Assembly (NCBI RefSeq): GCF_024300645.1
Contig: NZ_CP101291.1
Span: 1,302,001 to 1,366,000, forward strand
Length of the DNA: 64,000 nt
Source of the DNA: Alteromonas sp. LMIT006
Lineage (GTDB): Bacteria; Pseudomonadota; Gammaproteobacteria; Enterobacterales; Alteromonadaceae
Direction of reading: 5' to 3'
In this document: in pieces, positions 10,817 through 20,787 of the stretch
Position numbering within the stretch: position 1 is the first letter of the stretch
How the letters are laid out: each line of letters opens with the position of its first letter
Program-made: the position numbers and the translations under genes
The notes under the pieces: model-generated
What the model was told of the DNA's origin: nothing
What the model saw: only the letters and a program-made list of their open reading frames with translations
Database searches by the model: none

Positions 10817-11620
10817 ATGTTTCGTTCTATCAGAGAAGATATTAAAAGTGTATACGCCAGAGATCCTGCAGCGCGAAACGCGTGGGAAATTATAACTAAT
10901 TATCCTGGTTTGCATGCTATTTGGTTGCATCGCTTAAACCACAAATTATGGGGCTGGGGCTGGTATTGGCTAGCCAGAACATTGTCTAATGTAGGGCGGT
11001 TTATAACCGGTGTGGAAATCCACCCCGGAGCAACGTTAGGTCGACGCGTTTTCATTGACCATGGTATGGGGGTTGTTATAGGTGAAACGGCCAATATAGG
11101 TAATGACGTTACTCTATATCACGGTGTGACATTGGGTGGAACTAGTTGGAAAGCGGGCAAACGGCATCCTACCCTTGAAGATAATGTTGTCGTCGGCGCA
11201 GGAGCAAAAGTACTCGGTCCAATTACTATGGGGCGAGGTGCTAAGATTGGCAGTAATTCCGTGGTCGTGAAAGACGTTCCCGCCGATGCGACAGTGGTTG
11301 GTATTCCTGGGCGCATTATTATGGCCAAGCCAACCATAGATGAGTCAGGTGAACGAGCTAAAATTGCCAAAAAATACGGCTTTGATGCTTATGCAGTTTC
11401 CGATGAAAACCCCGATCCAGTTGCTAATGCGATAGGTTTATTGTTAGAGCATGTACATCAAATGGACAATAAAGTAGTAGAAATGTGCCATGCCATTCAA
11501 GAAATAGGGGGGGATGTGTGCACTCAAGATTTGCCCAAAGTCGATTTGCAAGACTTTGTTGACTCAGGCATTGAGCCAACCACTGCAAAAAGTCCCGATG
11601 ATTTTGACCCGCATATTTAG
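10817..11620 (+). CDS. cysE: Serine O-acetyltransferase (short, Isc-linked CysE type)
   Basis: A 267-aa left-handed beta-helix acetyltransferase that makes O-acetylserine, the direct precursor of cysteine. Hexapeptide repeats run from about residue 70 to 170 ([59 protein letters not shown]). Unlike the main E. coli CysE it lacks the long helical N-terminus and has an extra C-terminal domain of about 90 residues. This matches the CysE copies found next to isc operons in Azotobacter and Pseudomonas. Its place upstream of iscR suggests it supplies cysteine for IscS. Confidence 0.93.
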   Translation: MFRSIREDIKSVYARDPAARNAWEIITNYPGLHAIWLHRLNHKLWGWGWYWLARTLSNVGRFITGVEIHPGATLGRRVFIDHGMGVVIGETANIGNDVTLYHGVTLGGTSWKAGKRHPTLEDNVVVGAGAKVLGPITMGRGAKIGSNSVVVKDVPADATVVGIPGRIIMAKPTIDESGERAKIAKKYGFDAYAVSDENPDPVANAIGLLLEHVHQMDNKVVEMCHAIQEIGGDVCTQDLPKVDLQDFVDSGIEPTTAKSPDDFDPHI

Positions 11621-11638
11621 CGTTACATTTTATTAACA

Positions 11639-11695
11639 ATACTTGACTAAAATAGTCGGACAAATACTTGACTATTTTAGTCGGGATTGTACAAT
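11639..11695 (+). promoter_or_regulatory. iscR promoter with two adjacent type-1 IscR boxes
   Basis: Two copies of the IscR half-site pair GACTnnnnnAGTC lie at 11639-11663 and 11664-11688, exactly 25 bp apart. The second is a near-perfect match to the known type-1 consensus. The -35 element TTGACT (11668-11673) is inside the second box and the -10 TACAAT starts 16 bp later, so [2Fe-2S]-IscR binding would block RNA polymerase. This is the standard feedback arrangement for the isc operon. Confidence 0.9.
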
Positions 11696-11724
11696 TACGC
11701 CATTACATGAAATGAGGTGTGATG

Positions 11725-12192
11725 ATGAAACTAACGTCAAAAGGTCGCTACGCGGTCACCGCAATGCTTGACGTTGCTTTACACTCTACTGACGGACCAG
11801 TACCCCTTGCAGATATTTCTCAAAGGCAAGAGATTTCACTCTCTTATTTGGAGCAGTTGTTTGCTAAATTACGCAAACAATCCTTGGTTGAGAGTATTCG
11901 TGGCCCTGGCGGTGGTTACCGTCTTGGACGCCGTCCACAGGATATTGCGGTGGGTGAGGTAATTGCAGCAGTAAACGAAAGCATAGATGCGACGAAATGC
12001 GCTGGTAAAGCAGATTGTCAAGGTGGCGAGAAGTGTTTGACGCACAATTTGTGGCAGGATTTGTCTGAGCGAATTAGTGAGTTTTTGGACAGCATTAGTT
12101 TGGGCGAGTTAGTTGAAAGACAGCATTCTCACAAAGCCTCTGATATCAATAACCATTTAAACCAAAAAATCAACGTGAATATACAGTTGTAA
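11725..12192 (+). CDS. iscR: Iron-sulfur cluster regulator IscR (Rrf2 family)
   Basis: A 155-aa winged-helix repressor that carries a [2Fe-2S] cluster and represses the isc operon when cluster supply is sufficient. The N-terminus [19 protein letters not shown] and the recognition region [19 protein letters not shown] are typical. The cluster ligands Cys92, Cys98, Cys104 and His107 are all present, in the same positions as in E. coli. GTG, ATG and ATG follow one another; I chose the last (11725) because GAGG lies seven bases before it. Confidence 0.97.
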   Translation: MKLTSKGRYAVTAMLDVALHSTDGPVPLADISQRQEISLSYLEQLFAKLRKQSLVESIRGPGGGYRLGRRPQDIAVGEVIAAVNESIDATKCAGKADCQGGEKCLTHNLWQDLSERISEFLDSISLGELVERQHSHKASDINNHLNQKINVNIQL

Positions 12193-12203
12193 GTGGAGCA
12201 ACC

Positions 12204-13427
12204 ATGAGTGAATTACAATTACCAATTTATTTAGACTACTCGTCAACAACCCCTGTTGACCCAAGGGTTGCCAAAAAAATGGCCGAGTGCCTACAAATGG
12301 AAGGTAACTTTGGCAATCCAGCCTCGCGTTCACATCGCTTTGGTTGGGTAGCAGAAGAGGCAGTAGATATTGCACGTAATCAAGTTGCGGATTTGGTTAA
12401 TGCAGACCCACGTGAGATCGTATTTACCTCTGGTGCAACCGAATCAAATAATTTGGCAATCAAAGGTGCTGCACACTTTTATCACAAAAAAGGTAAGCAC
12501 ATCATAACTTTGAAGACGGAGCACAAAGCAGTTTTGGATACATGTCGTCAGCTAGAGCGTGAAGGATTTGAGGTTACTTATCTTGAGCCGATGAGCAATG
12601 GTTTGGTTGACCTTGAAGTGTTAGCAAACACGATGCGCGATGACACAGTGCTCGTCTCAATTATGCACGTCAATAATGAAATCGGTGTGATCCAAGACAT
12701 CGCAGCCATTGGTGAGTTGTGTCGCAGCCGCAAGATTTTATTCCACGTTGATGCTGCGCAATCTACTGGCAAAGTCGAAATTGATTTACAGAACCTAAAA
12801 GTCGATTTGATGTCTTTCTCAGGTCACAAGACTTATGGTCCCAAAGGCATTGGTGCATTGTATGTGCGTCGTAAACCACGGGTTCGTATCGAAGCCCAAA
12901 TCCACGGCGGTGGCCATGAGCGCGGTATGCGTTCAGGCACACTCGCGACACACCAAATCGTCGGTATGGGTGAAGCGTTTGCTTTAGCGAAAGCGGAAAT
13001 GGCCTCAGAAAATGAGCGAATTCGCGTCTTACGTGACCGTTTGTGGAACGGTATTAAAGATATTGAGGCAGTATACTTAAACGGCGACCTAGAACAGCGG
13101 GTAGTGCACAACCTGAATGTGTCATTCGCTTATGTAGAGGGTGAATCTCTGATTATGGCGCTTAAAGACATGGCTGTATCTTCCGGTTCGGCCTGTACGT
13201 CTGCATCACTTGAGCCTTCATATGTGCTTCGTGCATTGGGTCTCAATGATGAATTGGCACACAGTTCTATTCGTTTTAGTTTTGGTCGTTTTACCACTGA
13301 AGCTGAAATAGATTACGTCATCGATGTAATTCGTAACGCAATTGATAAGTTACGTGAAATGTCTCCATTGTGGGATATGTATAAAGACGGTGTAGACCTA
13401 GAATCGGTCGAGTGGGTTCACCACTAA
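12204..13427 (+). CDS. iscS: Cysteine desulfurase IscS
   Basis: A 407-aa PLP enzyme that removes sulfur from cysteine and passes the persulfide to IscU and to tRNA thiolation proteins. It shows the PLP site [12 protein letters not shown] (His208, Lys209) and the catalytic loop [14 protein letters not shown] with Cys331. TGGAG precedes the ATG. It is the second gene of the iscRSUA operon; a small hairpin separates it from iscU. Confidence 0.98.
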   Translation: MSELQLPIYLDYSSTTPVDPRVAKKMAECLQMEGNFGNPASRSHRFGWVAEEAVDIARNQVADLVNADPREIVFTSGATESNNLAIKGAAHFYHKKGKHIITLKTEHKAVLDTCRQLEREGFEVTYLEPMSNGLVDLEVLANTMRDDTVLVSIMHVNNEIGVIQDIAAIGELCRSRKILFHVDAAQSTGKVEIDLQNLKVDLMSFSGHKTYGPKGIGALYVRRKPRVRIEAQIHGGGHERGMRSGTLATHQIVGMGEAFALAKAEMASENERIRVLRDRLWNGIKDIEAVYLNGDLEQRVVHNLNVSFAYVEGESLIMALKDMAVSSGSACTSASLEPSYVLRALGLNDELAHSSIRFSFGRFTTEAEIDYVIDVIRNAIDKLREMSPLWDMYKDGVDLESVEWVHH

Positions 13428-13440
13428 ATTGTTTGTGCGT

Positions 13441-13456
13441 CTTGGCGTTAGCCAAG
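13441..13456 (+). other. Hairpin between iscS and iscU
   Basis: A perfect 6-bp stem, CTTGGC / GCCAAG, with a GTTA loop and no T-tract. It is more likely an mRNA processing or stability element than a terminator. The iscS-iscU spacer is where E. coli separates the fates of the iscR and iscSUA parts of the message. Confidence 0.45.
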
Positions 13457-13504
13457 TGCATGAATTTAAAGATTATGAAAGGTTAAAAAAGTAAAGGTAC
13501 AATT

Positions 13505-13885
13505 ATGGCATACAGTGAAAAAGTCATCGATCATTATGAAAATCCTCGAAATGTAGGCGGATTCGACAAAAACGATCCAACCGTTGCAACGGGTATGGTA
13601 GGTGCGCCAGCGTGTGGTGACGTTATGAAGTTACAGCTCAAAGTAGGTGAAAATGGTATTATCGAAGATGCTAAATTTAAAACCTATGGCTGTGGTTCTG
13701 CGATTGCTTCGAGTTCGCTTGTAACCGAGTGGGTCAAAGGTAAAACCTTAGATGAGGCGACCACAATTAAAAACACCGATATTGCGGAAGAGCTTGCTTT
13801 ACCACCAGTGAAGATCCACTGTTCAATCTTAGCTGAAGATGCAATCAAAGCAGCCGTTGCAGATTACAAAAAGAAAAACGCTTAG
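13505..13885 (+). CDS. iscU: Iron-sulfur cluster scaffold IscU
   Basis: A 126-aa scaffold on which clusters are assembled from IscS sulfur and iron, then released by HscA/HscB. The three assembly cysteines are at 37 (GAPACGDV), 63 (YGCGSAIASSS) and 106, with His105 beside the last. The HscA recognition motif LPPVK is intact at about residues 99-103. It is followed by iscA 31 bp later. Confidence 0.98.
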   Translation: MAYSEKVIDHYENPRNVGGFDKNDPTVATGMVGAPACGDVMKLQLKVGENGIIEDAKFKTYGCGSAIASSSLVTEWVKGKTLDEATTIKNTDIAEELALPPVKIHCSILAEDAIKAAVADYKKKNA

Positions 13886-13916
13886 TTCATAGATACAAAA
13901 GTTATAGGAGATATAA

Positions 13917-14240
13917 GTGGCTATCACAGTAACTGACGCAGCAGCACAAAGAGCTAATGCTTTTTTACAAAATAGAGGGCATGGTCTTGGTTTGCGCTTA
14001 GGTGTAAAAACCACTGGATGCTCAGGGCTGGCTTATGTTTTAGAGTTTGTTGATGAGCTAAATGAAGACGATACTGTGTTTGAAGACAACGGGGTAAAAG
14101 TCATTATTGATGGTAAAAGTCTTGTTTACCTTGATGGTACACAGTTAGACTTTGCCAAAGAGGGGCTCAATGAAGGCTTTCAGTTTAACAATCCAAACGC
14201 AAATGGTGAGTGTGGTTGCGGCGAAAGCTTTAACGTCTAA
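13917..14240 (+). CDS. iscA: A-type iron-sulfur carrier IscA
   Basis: A 107-aa A-type carrier that delivers clusters to apoproteins. The three conserved cysteines are Cys35 (TTGCSGLAY) and Cys99/Cys101 (GECGCGESF). It starts with GTG; AGGAG lies about eight bases upstream and no alternative start fits the family N-terminus [10 protein letters not shown]. Confidence 0.97.
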   Translation: MAITVTDAAAQRANAFLQNRGHGLGLRLGVKTTGCSGLAYVLEFVDELNEDDTVFEDNGVKVIIDGKSLVYLDGTQLDFAKEGLNEGFQFNNPNANGECGCGESFNV

Positions 14241-14274
14241 TGACGCAACTTAAAGCATGATAAACCAATAGACC

Positions 14275-14790
14275 ATGAATTATTTTTCACTATTTAACCT
14301 TCCCGAAACGCTAACGCTGGATACTCAAGCGTTAGCGTCTTCTTATCAGACCTTACAAAAGCTCACCCATCCAGACAAATTTGCCACAGCATCGGCACAA
14401 GACCGGCGTATTGCTATGCAAAAAAATGCTCAAGTTAATGATGGTTACAGCGTGTTAAAACATCCACTGACTCGAGCACAGCATTTGTTGAGTTTGCGTG
14501 GGTTAACCATAGATAATGAACAACATACCTTGGGTGATCCTGAGTTTTTGATGCAACAAATGGAGTGGCGTGAAACGCTAGAGGAAATCGCTTCAGATGA
14601 AAATGCACTTGAACAAATGCAAGACGATATCCAAGCTCTAATAAAAGATAAGCTCACAGCGTTAGACGCCATGTTTGAAGAGGATGGCTCTGATAATGAA
14701 GACATCGCAAATGAGATTAGAAAACTCACGTTTATCTATAAATTTTCCGCGCAAGTAGAGGCGCAATTAGACAAATTGGACGATTTTTAA
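14275..14790 (+). CDS. hscB: Co-chaperone HscB
   Basis: A 171-aa J-protein that brings IscU to HscA and stimulates its ATPase. The J domain has the HPD motif at residues 32-34 (KLTHPDKF); the helical C-terminal domain (about 90-171) binds IscU. hscA starts one base after its stop, so the two are probably translationally coupled. Confidence 0.96.
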   Translation: MNYFSLFNLPETLTLDTQALASSYQTLQKLTHPDKFATASAQDRRIAMQKNAQVNDGYSVLKHPLTRAQHLLSLRGLTIDNEQHTLGDPEFLMQQMEWRETLEEIASDENALEQMQDDIQALIKDKLTALDAMFEEDGSDNEDIANEIRKLTFIYKFSAQVEAQLDKLDDF

Positions 14791-14791
14791 C

Positions 14792-16651
14792 ATGGCATTA
14801 TTGCAGATTGCAGAACCTGGACAAAGTGCAGCCCCACACCAACGCAAACTTGCCGTTGGTATCGATTTGGGGACAACTAATTCACTGGTTGCGACGGTGC
14901 GCAGTGGGCAGCCACAAACCTTACCTGACAGCCAGGGCCGAACTTTATTACCTTCGGTGGTCCGTTATCACGGTGGCGAAAAGACTATCGGCTTTCCAGC
15001 ACAAGCAGATGCTACTGACGATCCAGTCAATACTATCGTCTCGGTAAAACGCTTTCTTGGCAAATCCCAAGATGAAATTTTAGCAACATGGCCGAATCTA
15101 CCCTACCACTTTGTGCAACAAAGCCAAGGAGTAGCACTTCTTGCAGATGGTAAATCGAGAAATCCTGTTGAAATATCAGCTGACATTTTACGTCATCTGC
15201 GTCACCGCGCAGAGGCTTCACTAGGCGATGAGTTAACCGGTGCTGTGATTACGGTTCCTGCCTACTTCGATGATGCACAAAGACAAAGCACGAAAGACGC
15301 AGCGAAATTAGCTGGTTTACACGTTCTTAGATTATTGAATGAACCCACTGCGGCAGCTATCGCATATGGTTTGGATTCTGGACGAGAAGGGCTCATTGCA
15401 GTTTATGATTTGGGTGGTGGCACCTTTGATATTAGCATTTTGCGTCTGCACAAAGGCGTGTTTGAAGTGCTCTCCACCGGAGGCAATGCCAGTTTAGGTG
15501 GTGATGATTTTGATCATGCAATTGTGCAGCACTGGACAACACAATGGGAATTGTCTGAGTCGCTGCAAAAATCACAATACAGACGATTAGTGTCTTTAGC
15601 CAAAGCGACCAAACAAGCATTGAGCGATGCCCCCTCTATTACGCAAACTATTGAGATAGACGGTCAATCCTTTGATGCTTCCCTAGAGCGTGAAACGTTT
15701 GAAAATTTAATCGCGCCATTGGTTAAACAAACAGTAAAAGCTTGTCGCAGAGCCTTAAAAGATGCAGAAGTCAGCGCTGATGAGGTGTTAGCAGTCGTCA
15801 TGGTAGGGGGCTCAACACGAGTTCCATTGGTGAGAGTACAAGTTGGTGAATTTTTTGGGCAAGAACCATTAACTTCTATTGACCCAGACCAAGTGGTAGC
15901 TTTAGGGGCGGCAAGTCAAGCAGATATTCTTGCGGGAAATAAGCCCGATAGTGAAATGTTGTTACTAGACGTTTTACCTCTATCGCTTGGTATCGAAACG
16001 ATGGGGGGGTTGGTCGAAAAAATTATCCCTCGAAATACCACCATACCGGTTGCAAAAGCTCAAGAATTCACCACATTCAAAGATGGGCAAACAGCGATGA
16101 TGGTGCACGTATTACAAGGTGAACGTGAACTCGTCGATGATTGTCGCTCTCTGGCGAAATTCACGTTAACAGGGATTCCACCGATGACGGCGGGAGCTGC
16201 GCATATTCGTGTGACATTTCAAGTCGATGCGGATGGCTTACTCAATGTTACCGCACAAGAAAAAAGCACAGGCGTGCAAGCGGAAATCCAAGTGAAACCA
16301 TCATTCGGTCTCGCTGAAGAACACATTGCAGAAATGCTCAAAGCCTCAATGGCAAATGCAAAAGACGATATGCAGCAGCGCATGTTAAAAGAGCAACAAG
16401 TAGAAGCGGCAAGAGTACTTGAAGCACTAGAAGCAGCCCTAGATGAACATAGAGAGTTATTAAGTGAAGAAGAGTTTGCACAATTGCGTCAAAGCATGGA
16501 TACTCTCGCTGAAATTTCTCAAGGGCATAGCACTGATGCGATTAAGGCACAAATTGAAGTCGTGGATAATGCCTCACAAGCCTTTGCTGCTCGTCGGATG
16601 GACATATCCATTCAACAAGCGTTAGCGGGCAAACAAGTCCAAGACATCTAA
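14792..16651 (+). CDS. hscA: Hsp70-class chaperone HscA
   Basis: A 619-aa Hsp70 specialised for releasing clusters from IscU. The ATPase domain shows [49 protein letters not shown] and [14 protein letters not shown]. The substrate domain follows [17 protein letters not shown]. It lacks the EEVD-like acidic tail of DnaK, as expected for HscA. It sits between hscB and fdx as in E. coli. Confidence 0.97.
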   Translation: MALLQIAEPGQSAAPHQRKLAVGIDLGTTNSLVATVRSGQPQTLPDSQGRTLLPSVVRYHGGEKTIGFPAQADATDDPVNTIVSVKRFLGKSQDEILATWPNLPYHFVQQSQGVALLADGKSRNPVEISADILRHLRHRAEASLGDELTGAVITVPAYFDDAQRQSTKDAAKLAGLHVLRLLNEPTAAAIAYGLDSGREGLIAVYDLGGGTFDISILRLHKGVFEVLSTGGNASLGGDDFDHAIVQHWTTQWELSESLQKSQYRRLVSLAKATKQALSDAPSITQTIEIDGQSFDASLERETFENLIAPLVKQTVKACRRALKDAEVSADEVLAVVMVGGSTRVPLVRVQVGEFFGQEPLTSIDPDQVVALGAASQADILAGNKPDSEMLLLDVLPLSLGIETMGGLVEKIIPRNTTIPVAKAQEFTTFKDGQTAMMVHVLQGERELVDDCRSLAKFTLTGIPPMTAGAAHIRVTFQVDADGLLNVTAQEKSTGVQAEIQVKPSFGLAEEHIAEMLKASMANAKDDMQQRMLKEQQVEAARVLEALEAALDEHRELLSEEEFAQLRQSMDTLAEISQGHSTDAIKAQIEVVDNASQAFAARRMDISIQQALAGKQVQDI

Positions 16652-16675
16652 ATTCTGAATAAGCAGGAGACGGTA

Positions 16676-17014
16676 ATGACCCAAGTCATATTTTTACCCC
16701 ATGATGAACTCTGTCCAGATGGTGCAGTGTTAGAGGCCAAAAAAGGCGAAAGTGTTTTAGATGTTGCATTGAAGAATGGTATTGGTATCGAGCATGCGTG
16801 TGAAAAAGTGTGTGCTTGCACGACTTGTCATGTGATCATCCGTGAAGGGTTTGATTCGCTCGCCGAATCAGATGAGTTGGAAGATGATTTATTGGATAAG
16901 GCATGGGGGCTAGAGCCTGAATCCCGTCTAGGTTGCCAAGCGATTGTGCAAGACGAAGACTTGGTTGTGGAAATCCCCAAATACACTATTAATCACGCAG
17001 CCGAAGAGCATTAA
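16676..17014 (+). CDS. fdx: ISC [2Fe-2S] ferredoxin
   Basis: A 112-aa adrenodoxin-type ferredoxin that gives electrons for cluster assembly on IscU. Ligands Cys42, Cys48, Cys51 and Cys87 are present (ACEKVCACTTCHV and RLGCQAI), with the extra Cys46 seen in ISC ferredoxins. AGGAGA precedes the ATG. No iscX gene follows; only a 90-bp gap with the ndk promoter. Confidence 0.96.
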   Translation: MTQVIFLPHDELCPDGAVLEAKKGESVLDVALKNGIGIEHACEKVCACTTCHVIIREGFDSLAESDELEDDLLDKAWGLEPESRLGCQAIVQDEDLVVEIPKYTINHAAEEH

Positions 17015-17033
17015 AAGACGAGTAAATAAAATA

Positions 17034-17062
17034 TTCGAGTTTTTGTCTGGTTTTGCTATAAT
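17034..17062 (+). promoter_or_regulatory. Extended -10 promoter of ndk
   Basis: TGCTATAAT (consensus -10 with TGn extension) with a weak -35 TTCGAG 17 bp upstream. The ndk ATG follows 42 bp after the -10. Confidence 0.65.
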
Positions 17063-17104
17063 CTGCGAAATTTTTTTAGATCAAAGAATTACAAGGAGCC
17101 TATC

Positions 17105-17536
17105 ATGGCCTTAGAAAGAACTTTTTCAATTATCAAGCCGGATGCAGTCGCTAAAAACGTGATTGGTGCTATCTATAACCGCTTTGAAAGCGCTGGCCTT
17201 AAAATTGTTGCATCAAAGATGGTTCACTTATCTCGTGAAAAAGCTGAAGGCTTCTATGCAGAACACAAAGAGCGTCCATTCTTTGGTGCATTAGTCGACT
17301 TTATGACGTCGGGACCAGTAATGGTACAAGTGCTTGAAGGCGAGGATGCGGTAGTGAAAAATCGTGAAATTATGGGTGCGACTAACCCAGCAGATGCTGC
17401 TGCAGGTACTTTACGTTCTGATTACGCTGAGTCGATTGACGAAAATGCCGTTCACGGTTCTGATGCCCCAGAGTCAGCTGCTCGTGAAATCGCGTATTTC
17501 TTCTCAGAAGAAGAAATTTGCCCACGCACTCGCTAA
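17105..17536 (+). CDS. ndk: Nucleoside diphosphate kinase
   Basis: A 143-aa enzyme that equalises nucleoside triphosphate pools by phosphate transfer through a histidine. Family motifs: [35 protein letters not shown] and the active site [12 protein letters not shown] with His117. AAGGAG precedes the ATG. It has its own promoter and ends at a strong terminator, so it is a single-gene unit. Confidence 0.97.
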   Translation: MALERTFSIIKPDAVAKNVIGAIYNRFESAGLKIVASKMVHLSREKAEGFYAEHKERPFFGALVDFMTSGPVMVQVLEGEDAVVKNREIMGATNPADAAAGTLRSDYAESIDENAVHGSDAPESAAREIAYFFSEEEICPRTR

Positions 17537-17552
17537 GCAAAACCAAATAGAG

Positions 17553-17577
17553 AAAAGGGAGCTTAGGCTCCCTTTTT
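17553..17577 (+). terminator. Terminator of ndk
   Basis: GGGAGC, loop TTAG, GCTCCC, flanked by an A-run and followed by TTTTT. Confidence 0.92.
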
Positions 17578-17632
17578 AGTTTAAAATAGCCTATGAATTT
17601 GGCCTGTGGCCATCGCTACTGAGATAAAGAAA

Positions 17633-18760
17633 ATGACTGATACGGGTAAAACCAACTTATTGGATTTGAATCGCGCTGGGATGCGAGATTTTTTGTCAAG
17701 TATTGATGAAAAACCCTTCCGAGCTGATCAAATTATGCAGTGGATTTACCATCATGGTGTCAGTGATTTTGACGAGATGTCGAATATCAATAAGGTGCTA
17801 AAGGCTAAGCTCAAAGAGCATGCCGAAATCAAAGCTCCCGAAATTGCTTATCAGCAAAATGCGTCAGATGGGACGATCAAATTTGCGCTAACCTTAGAAG
17901 GTGGGCAAGAGGTTGAGTCGGTATGGATCCCTGAAACCGATCGTGCTACCTTGTGTGTCTCCTCTCAGGTTGGTTGTGCGTTAGAATGTACATTTTGTTC
18001 TACTGCGCAACAGGGCTTTAATCGGAATTTACGAGTCAGTGAAATTATTGGACAAGTGTGGCGTGTGGCAACCACATTAGGTTTGTCTAAAGATACGAAA
18101 CAGCGTCCAATCACTAACGTAGTCATGATGGGGATGGGCGAGCCATTATTGAATGTCAAAAATGTGGTGCCAGCCATGGAGTTGATGATGGACGATTATG
18201 GTTTTGGTTTGTCTAAACGTCGCGTAACGCTTTCCACATCTGGTGTTGTCCCAGCGTTAGATAAATTAGCCGATCAAATCGATGTCGCTCTGGCCATTTC
18301 CTTACATGCACCGGATGATGAATTGCGCAATGAGATTGTTCCAATAAATAAAAAATACAATATAGAGACGTTTTTACGCTCGGTTCGTGGCTATTTGCAA
18401 AAATCCAAGGCCAACCAAGGTAAAGTGACGATTGAGTATGTCATGCTGTCACATATTAATGATTCGACCGAACAAGCGCATGCATTGAGTAAAGTACTGA
18501 AAGGTACACCATGCAAAATCAATTTGATTCCGTTTAATCCTTACCCCGGATCGCCATATACCTGTTCGAGTAATTCTCGAATTGACCGTTTCGCCAAGGT
18601 ACTTATGGCGGATGGCTATACGGTCATGGTACGCAAGACCCGTGGAGATGACATAGATGCGGCTTGCGGACAACTCGTTGGTGATGTGGTCGACCGCACC
18701 AAACGCATGTTAAAAAAACAGATGAACGGTCCTGCTATTGACGTTAGAATAGCTAAATAA
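17633..18760 (+). CDS. rlmN: Dual-specificity 23S rRNA/tRNA adenine-C2 methyltransferase RlmN
   Basis: A radical-SAM enzyme that methylates C2 of A2503 in 23S rRNA and A37 in some tRNAs. It has the cluster motif [15 protein letters not shown] (CxxxCxxC), the [10 protein letters not shown] segment, and the two catalytic cysteines expected of the family (one near the C-terminal [10 protein letters not shown]). I chose the ATG at 17633 (375 aa, GAGA upstream). A GTG at 17606 in the same frame would give 384 aa, the E. coli length, so the start is open. pilW follows 31 bp later. Confidence 0.93.
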   Translation: MTDTGKTNLLDLNRAGMRDFLSSIDEKPFRADQIMQWIYHHGVSDFDEMSNINKVLKAKLKEHAEIKAPEIAYQQNASDGTIKFALTLEGGQEVESVWIPETDRATLCVSSQVGCALECTFCSTAQQGFNRNLRVSEIIGQVWRVATTLGLSKDTKQRPITNVVMMGMGEPLLNVKNVVPAMELMMDDYGFGLSKRRVTLSTSGVVPALDKLADQIDVALAISLHAPDDELRNEIVPINKKYNIETFLRSVRGYLQKSKANQGKVTIEYVMLSHINDSTEQAHALSKVLKGTPCKINLIPFNPYPGSPYTCSSNSRIDRFAKVLMADGYTVMVRKTRGDDIDAACGQLVGDVVDRTKRMLKKQMNGPAIDVRIAK

Positions 18761-18791
18761 TTAGATAGATTAAAACAACCGAGGAGTTTTC

Positions 18792-19763
18792 ATGCGACGT
18801 TTATTTGTAGCGTTAGTGTGCATTGCGCTGATGGCCTGCGGCAGTACCTTGGAAGAAGAAGCAAACACAGTTACCGACCCACTAGGCGCTGCCAAAACAA
18901 GATTATCATTGGGGTTGTCATATTTGCAGGCAGGGAATTATTCTCAAGCAAAGTTTAATTTAGACAGAGCGTTATCCTTTGCACCACGGTATGCAGATGC
19001 GCATTTTGGAATGGCATATTATTACCAGCAAGTAGGTGAGACAACGCTTGCTCGCAATTCATACGATACTGCACTTGGTCTTGCACCTAACGATCCTGAA
19101 ATCAGTAATTCCTACGGTGCATTTTTGTGTCTCCAAGGTGAATATGACGCTGCGGAACAACGCTTTCTTGCGGCTGTAAATGCTCGTGATTTTATTGCGG
19201 CGGCTGAGACTTATGAAAATGCTGCAGTGTGCCAACAAAGCAAAGGCGATATTGAGAAGGCCATTTTTTATCTCAAAAAATCGCTTAACCATCAGCCTAG
19301 ACGTGTTACCGTACTCGCCTTATTGGCCGAACTGCAAGTGAGTCAGAAGCAATATGACAATGCCAAAGACACACTTGAGCGCTGGGAAGCTGTGACGGGC
19401 ATTACTGCAGATTCAACGTATTTGCGCTATCAAATTGCTCAAGTACAAGCTGATAAATCCACTAAGAAACGTTATGCTCGTATCTTAGTGGATCGTTTTG
19501 CGCAGCATCCCAACGCTCAGAAAGTAAGCTTTGATGATGTGGTTTCTAAAGAGGTTCAACCATCTTCTATTATTGAACCAAGCACACAAAAAGAAAAAGT
19601 TGATGCAAGCACTCTTATCGTACATGAATTAAAATCTGGTGAAACCCTTTATCGATTGTCATTAAAGTATAATGTGAGTGTTGCCCAATTGATAAAATGG
19701 AATAATCTTGAAAATGTTTCACGTTTATCAGTCGGTCAAAAAATTATTGTAAGTCAACCTTAA
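18792..19763 (+). CDS. pilW: Type IV pilus biogenesis lipoprotein PilW/PilF with C-terminal LysM domain
   Basis: A 323-aa outer-membrane lipoprotein: signal peptide with lipobox LMAC (Cys at about residue 16), then tetratricopeptide repeats (about 32-210) such as LGLSYLQAGNYSQAKFNLDR. PilF/PilW is the pilotin that brings the PilQ secretin to the outer membrane. Residues about 274-322 (VHELKSGETLYRLSLKYNVS onward) form a LysM peptidoglycan-binding domain, which the classic 250-aa PilF proteins lack. It lies between rlmN and rodZ, the normal position for pilW in this group. Confidence 0.92.
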   Translation: MRRLFVALVCIALMACGSTLEEEANTVTDPLGAAKTRLSLGLSYLQAGNYSQAKFNLDRALSFAPRYADAHFGMAYYYQQVGETTLARNSYDTALGLAPNDPEISNSYGAFLCLQGEYDAAEQRFLAAVNARDFIAAAETYENAAVCQQSKGDIEKAIFYLKKSLNHQPRRVTVLALLAELQVSQKQYDNAKDTLERWEAVTGITADSTYLRYQIAQVQADKSTKKRYARILVDRFAQHPNAQKVSFDDVVSKEVQPSSIIEPSTQKEKVDASTLIVHELKSGETLYRLSLKYNVSVAQLIKWNNLENVSRLSVGQKIIVSQP

Positions 19764-19780
19764 CCAAGGATTTATCAGGA

Positions 19781-20785
19781 ATGACAGAGCAAACTGAGCA
19801 CGGCCAGGTATCGACGTCTGTCGGTCAGCAACTACATAAAGTGCGGCAACAGAAACAGTTGTCAGTTCCAAATATCGCGCAACAACTTTGTTTAAAAGAG
19901 CAAATTATTTATGCGCTGGAAAATGACGAAACGTTGTCGAATGTGGCCCCTACCTTTGTCAAGGGATACATCCGCGCATATGCCAAAATTCTTGGTTTAG
20001 ACGGAGAATCACTCGTCGAGCAATACAATGCTGCTCATTCAGAAGACAGTCAGTACAATGCGCCAATGATTTCATTTTCGCGCAAAGTGGCTCGCGAAAG
20101 TATTGATTCCCGCTGGATGTTGGTAACTTATGGTGTCGTCGCCATATTGATTTTGATGATCATTATTTGGTGGTATCAACAAACCCAAACCAACTCTCTT
20201 GTGGTAACGCCTGCTAATCCAATAGTGCAAGAGCCCTCAGCGGTTATAGAGCCCTCAGCGTCTACAGAGCCCTCAGCGTCTACAGAGCCCTCAGCAGATT
20301 TGAAACCGTTAAGTGAACCAGAGTCTACAGAAAATCCAGTTTCTGTTACTGCGGAAACGGTTTCTGAGTTAGAGCCATCAGCATTAGTGACTGTCCCTCT
20401 CCTAAATACTGAACAAGAGCAAAGTGCCCCAGATATTTCTCAAGTAATTACTGCATTAGAAAACGCCGATCCAGATGTGGATAGACCATTGCTTGCCAAC
20501 GTGAATTTTGAAACTGAGTTAAGTGAAGAAACCTCCTCGATTGAATTAGTTTTTACCTTTGCTGAAGACTGTTGGATTAAGGTGACTGATGCAACAGGAA
20601 ACGATATTGCATATGGTGTGAAGGACGCTGGGCGAGTCATGCCCGTTTCAGGTATGCCACCATTTTCTGTAGTACTTGGAGCTCCTGCAGGCGTTTCGAT
20701 TAGTTATGCTGGAACTCCAGTGGATTTGTCTGGTTTTCCTTATAATCGAACTGCACGATTTAATTTGCCATTGGAGGCGCAATAG
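19781..20785 (+). CDS. rodZ: Cell-shape protein RodZ
   Basis: A 334-aa inner-membrane protein linking MreB filaments to the cell-wall elongation machinery. It has an N-terminal helix-turn-helix domain (about 12-80, [19 protein letters not shown]), a membrane helix at about 116-135 ([19 protein letters not shown]), and a Pro/Glu/Ser-rich periplasmic linker. The C-terminal beta domain (about 240-334) contains [14 protein letters not shown]. The linker includes four copies of an EPSAxxx-type 6-residue repeat encoded by an 18-bp DNA repeat. ispG starts 2 bp after its stop. Confidence 0.94.
   Translation: MTEQTEHGQVSTSVGQQLHKVRQQKQLSVPNIAQQLCLKEQIIYALENDETLSNVAPTFVKGYIRAYAKILGLDGESLVEQYNAAHSEDSQYNAPMISFSRKVARESIDSRWMLVTYGVVAILILMIIIWWYQQTQTNSLVVTPANPIVQEPSAVIEPSASTEPSASTEPSADLKPLSEPESTENPVSVTAETVSELEPSALVTVPLLNTEQEQSAPDISQVITALENADPDVDRPLLANVNFETELSEETSSIELVFTFAEDCWIKVTDATGNDIAYGVKDAGRVMPVSGMPPFSVVLGAPAGVSISYAGTPVDLSGFPYNRTARFNLPLEAQ
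20231..20302 (+). repeat. 18-bp tandem repeat inside rodZ (4 units)
   Basis: Four units begin GAGCCCTCAGC at 20231, 20249, 20267 and 20285; the second and third are identical over 18 bp. The period is a multiple of three, so copy-number change would lengthen or shorten the RodZ linker without a frameshift. Confidence 0.95.
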
Positions 20786-20787
20786 TT

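Noticed and set aside
17015-17104. A short iscX gene after fdx
   Set aside because: The 90-bp gap has no frame with IscX features; it holds the ndk promoter. iscX is absent from this position, which is common outside enterobacteria.
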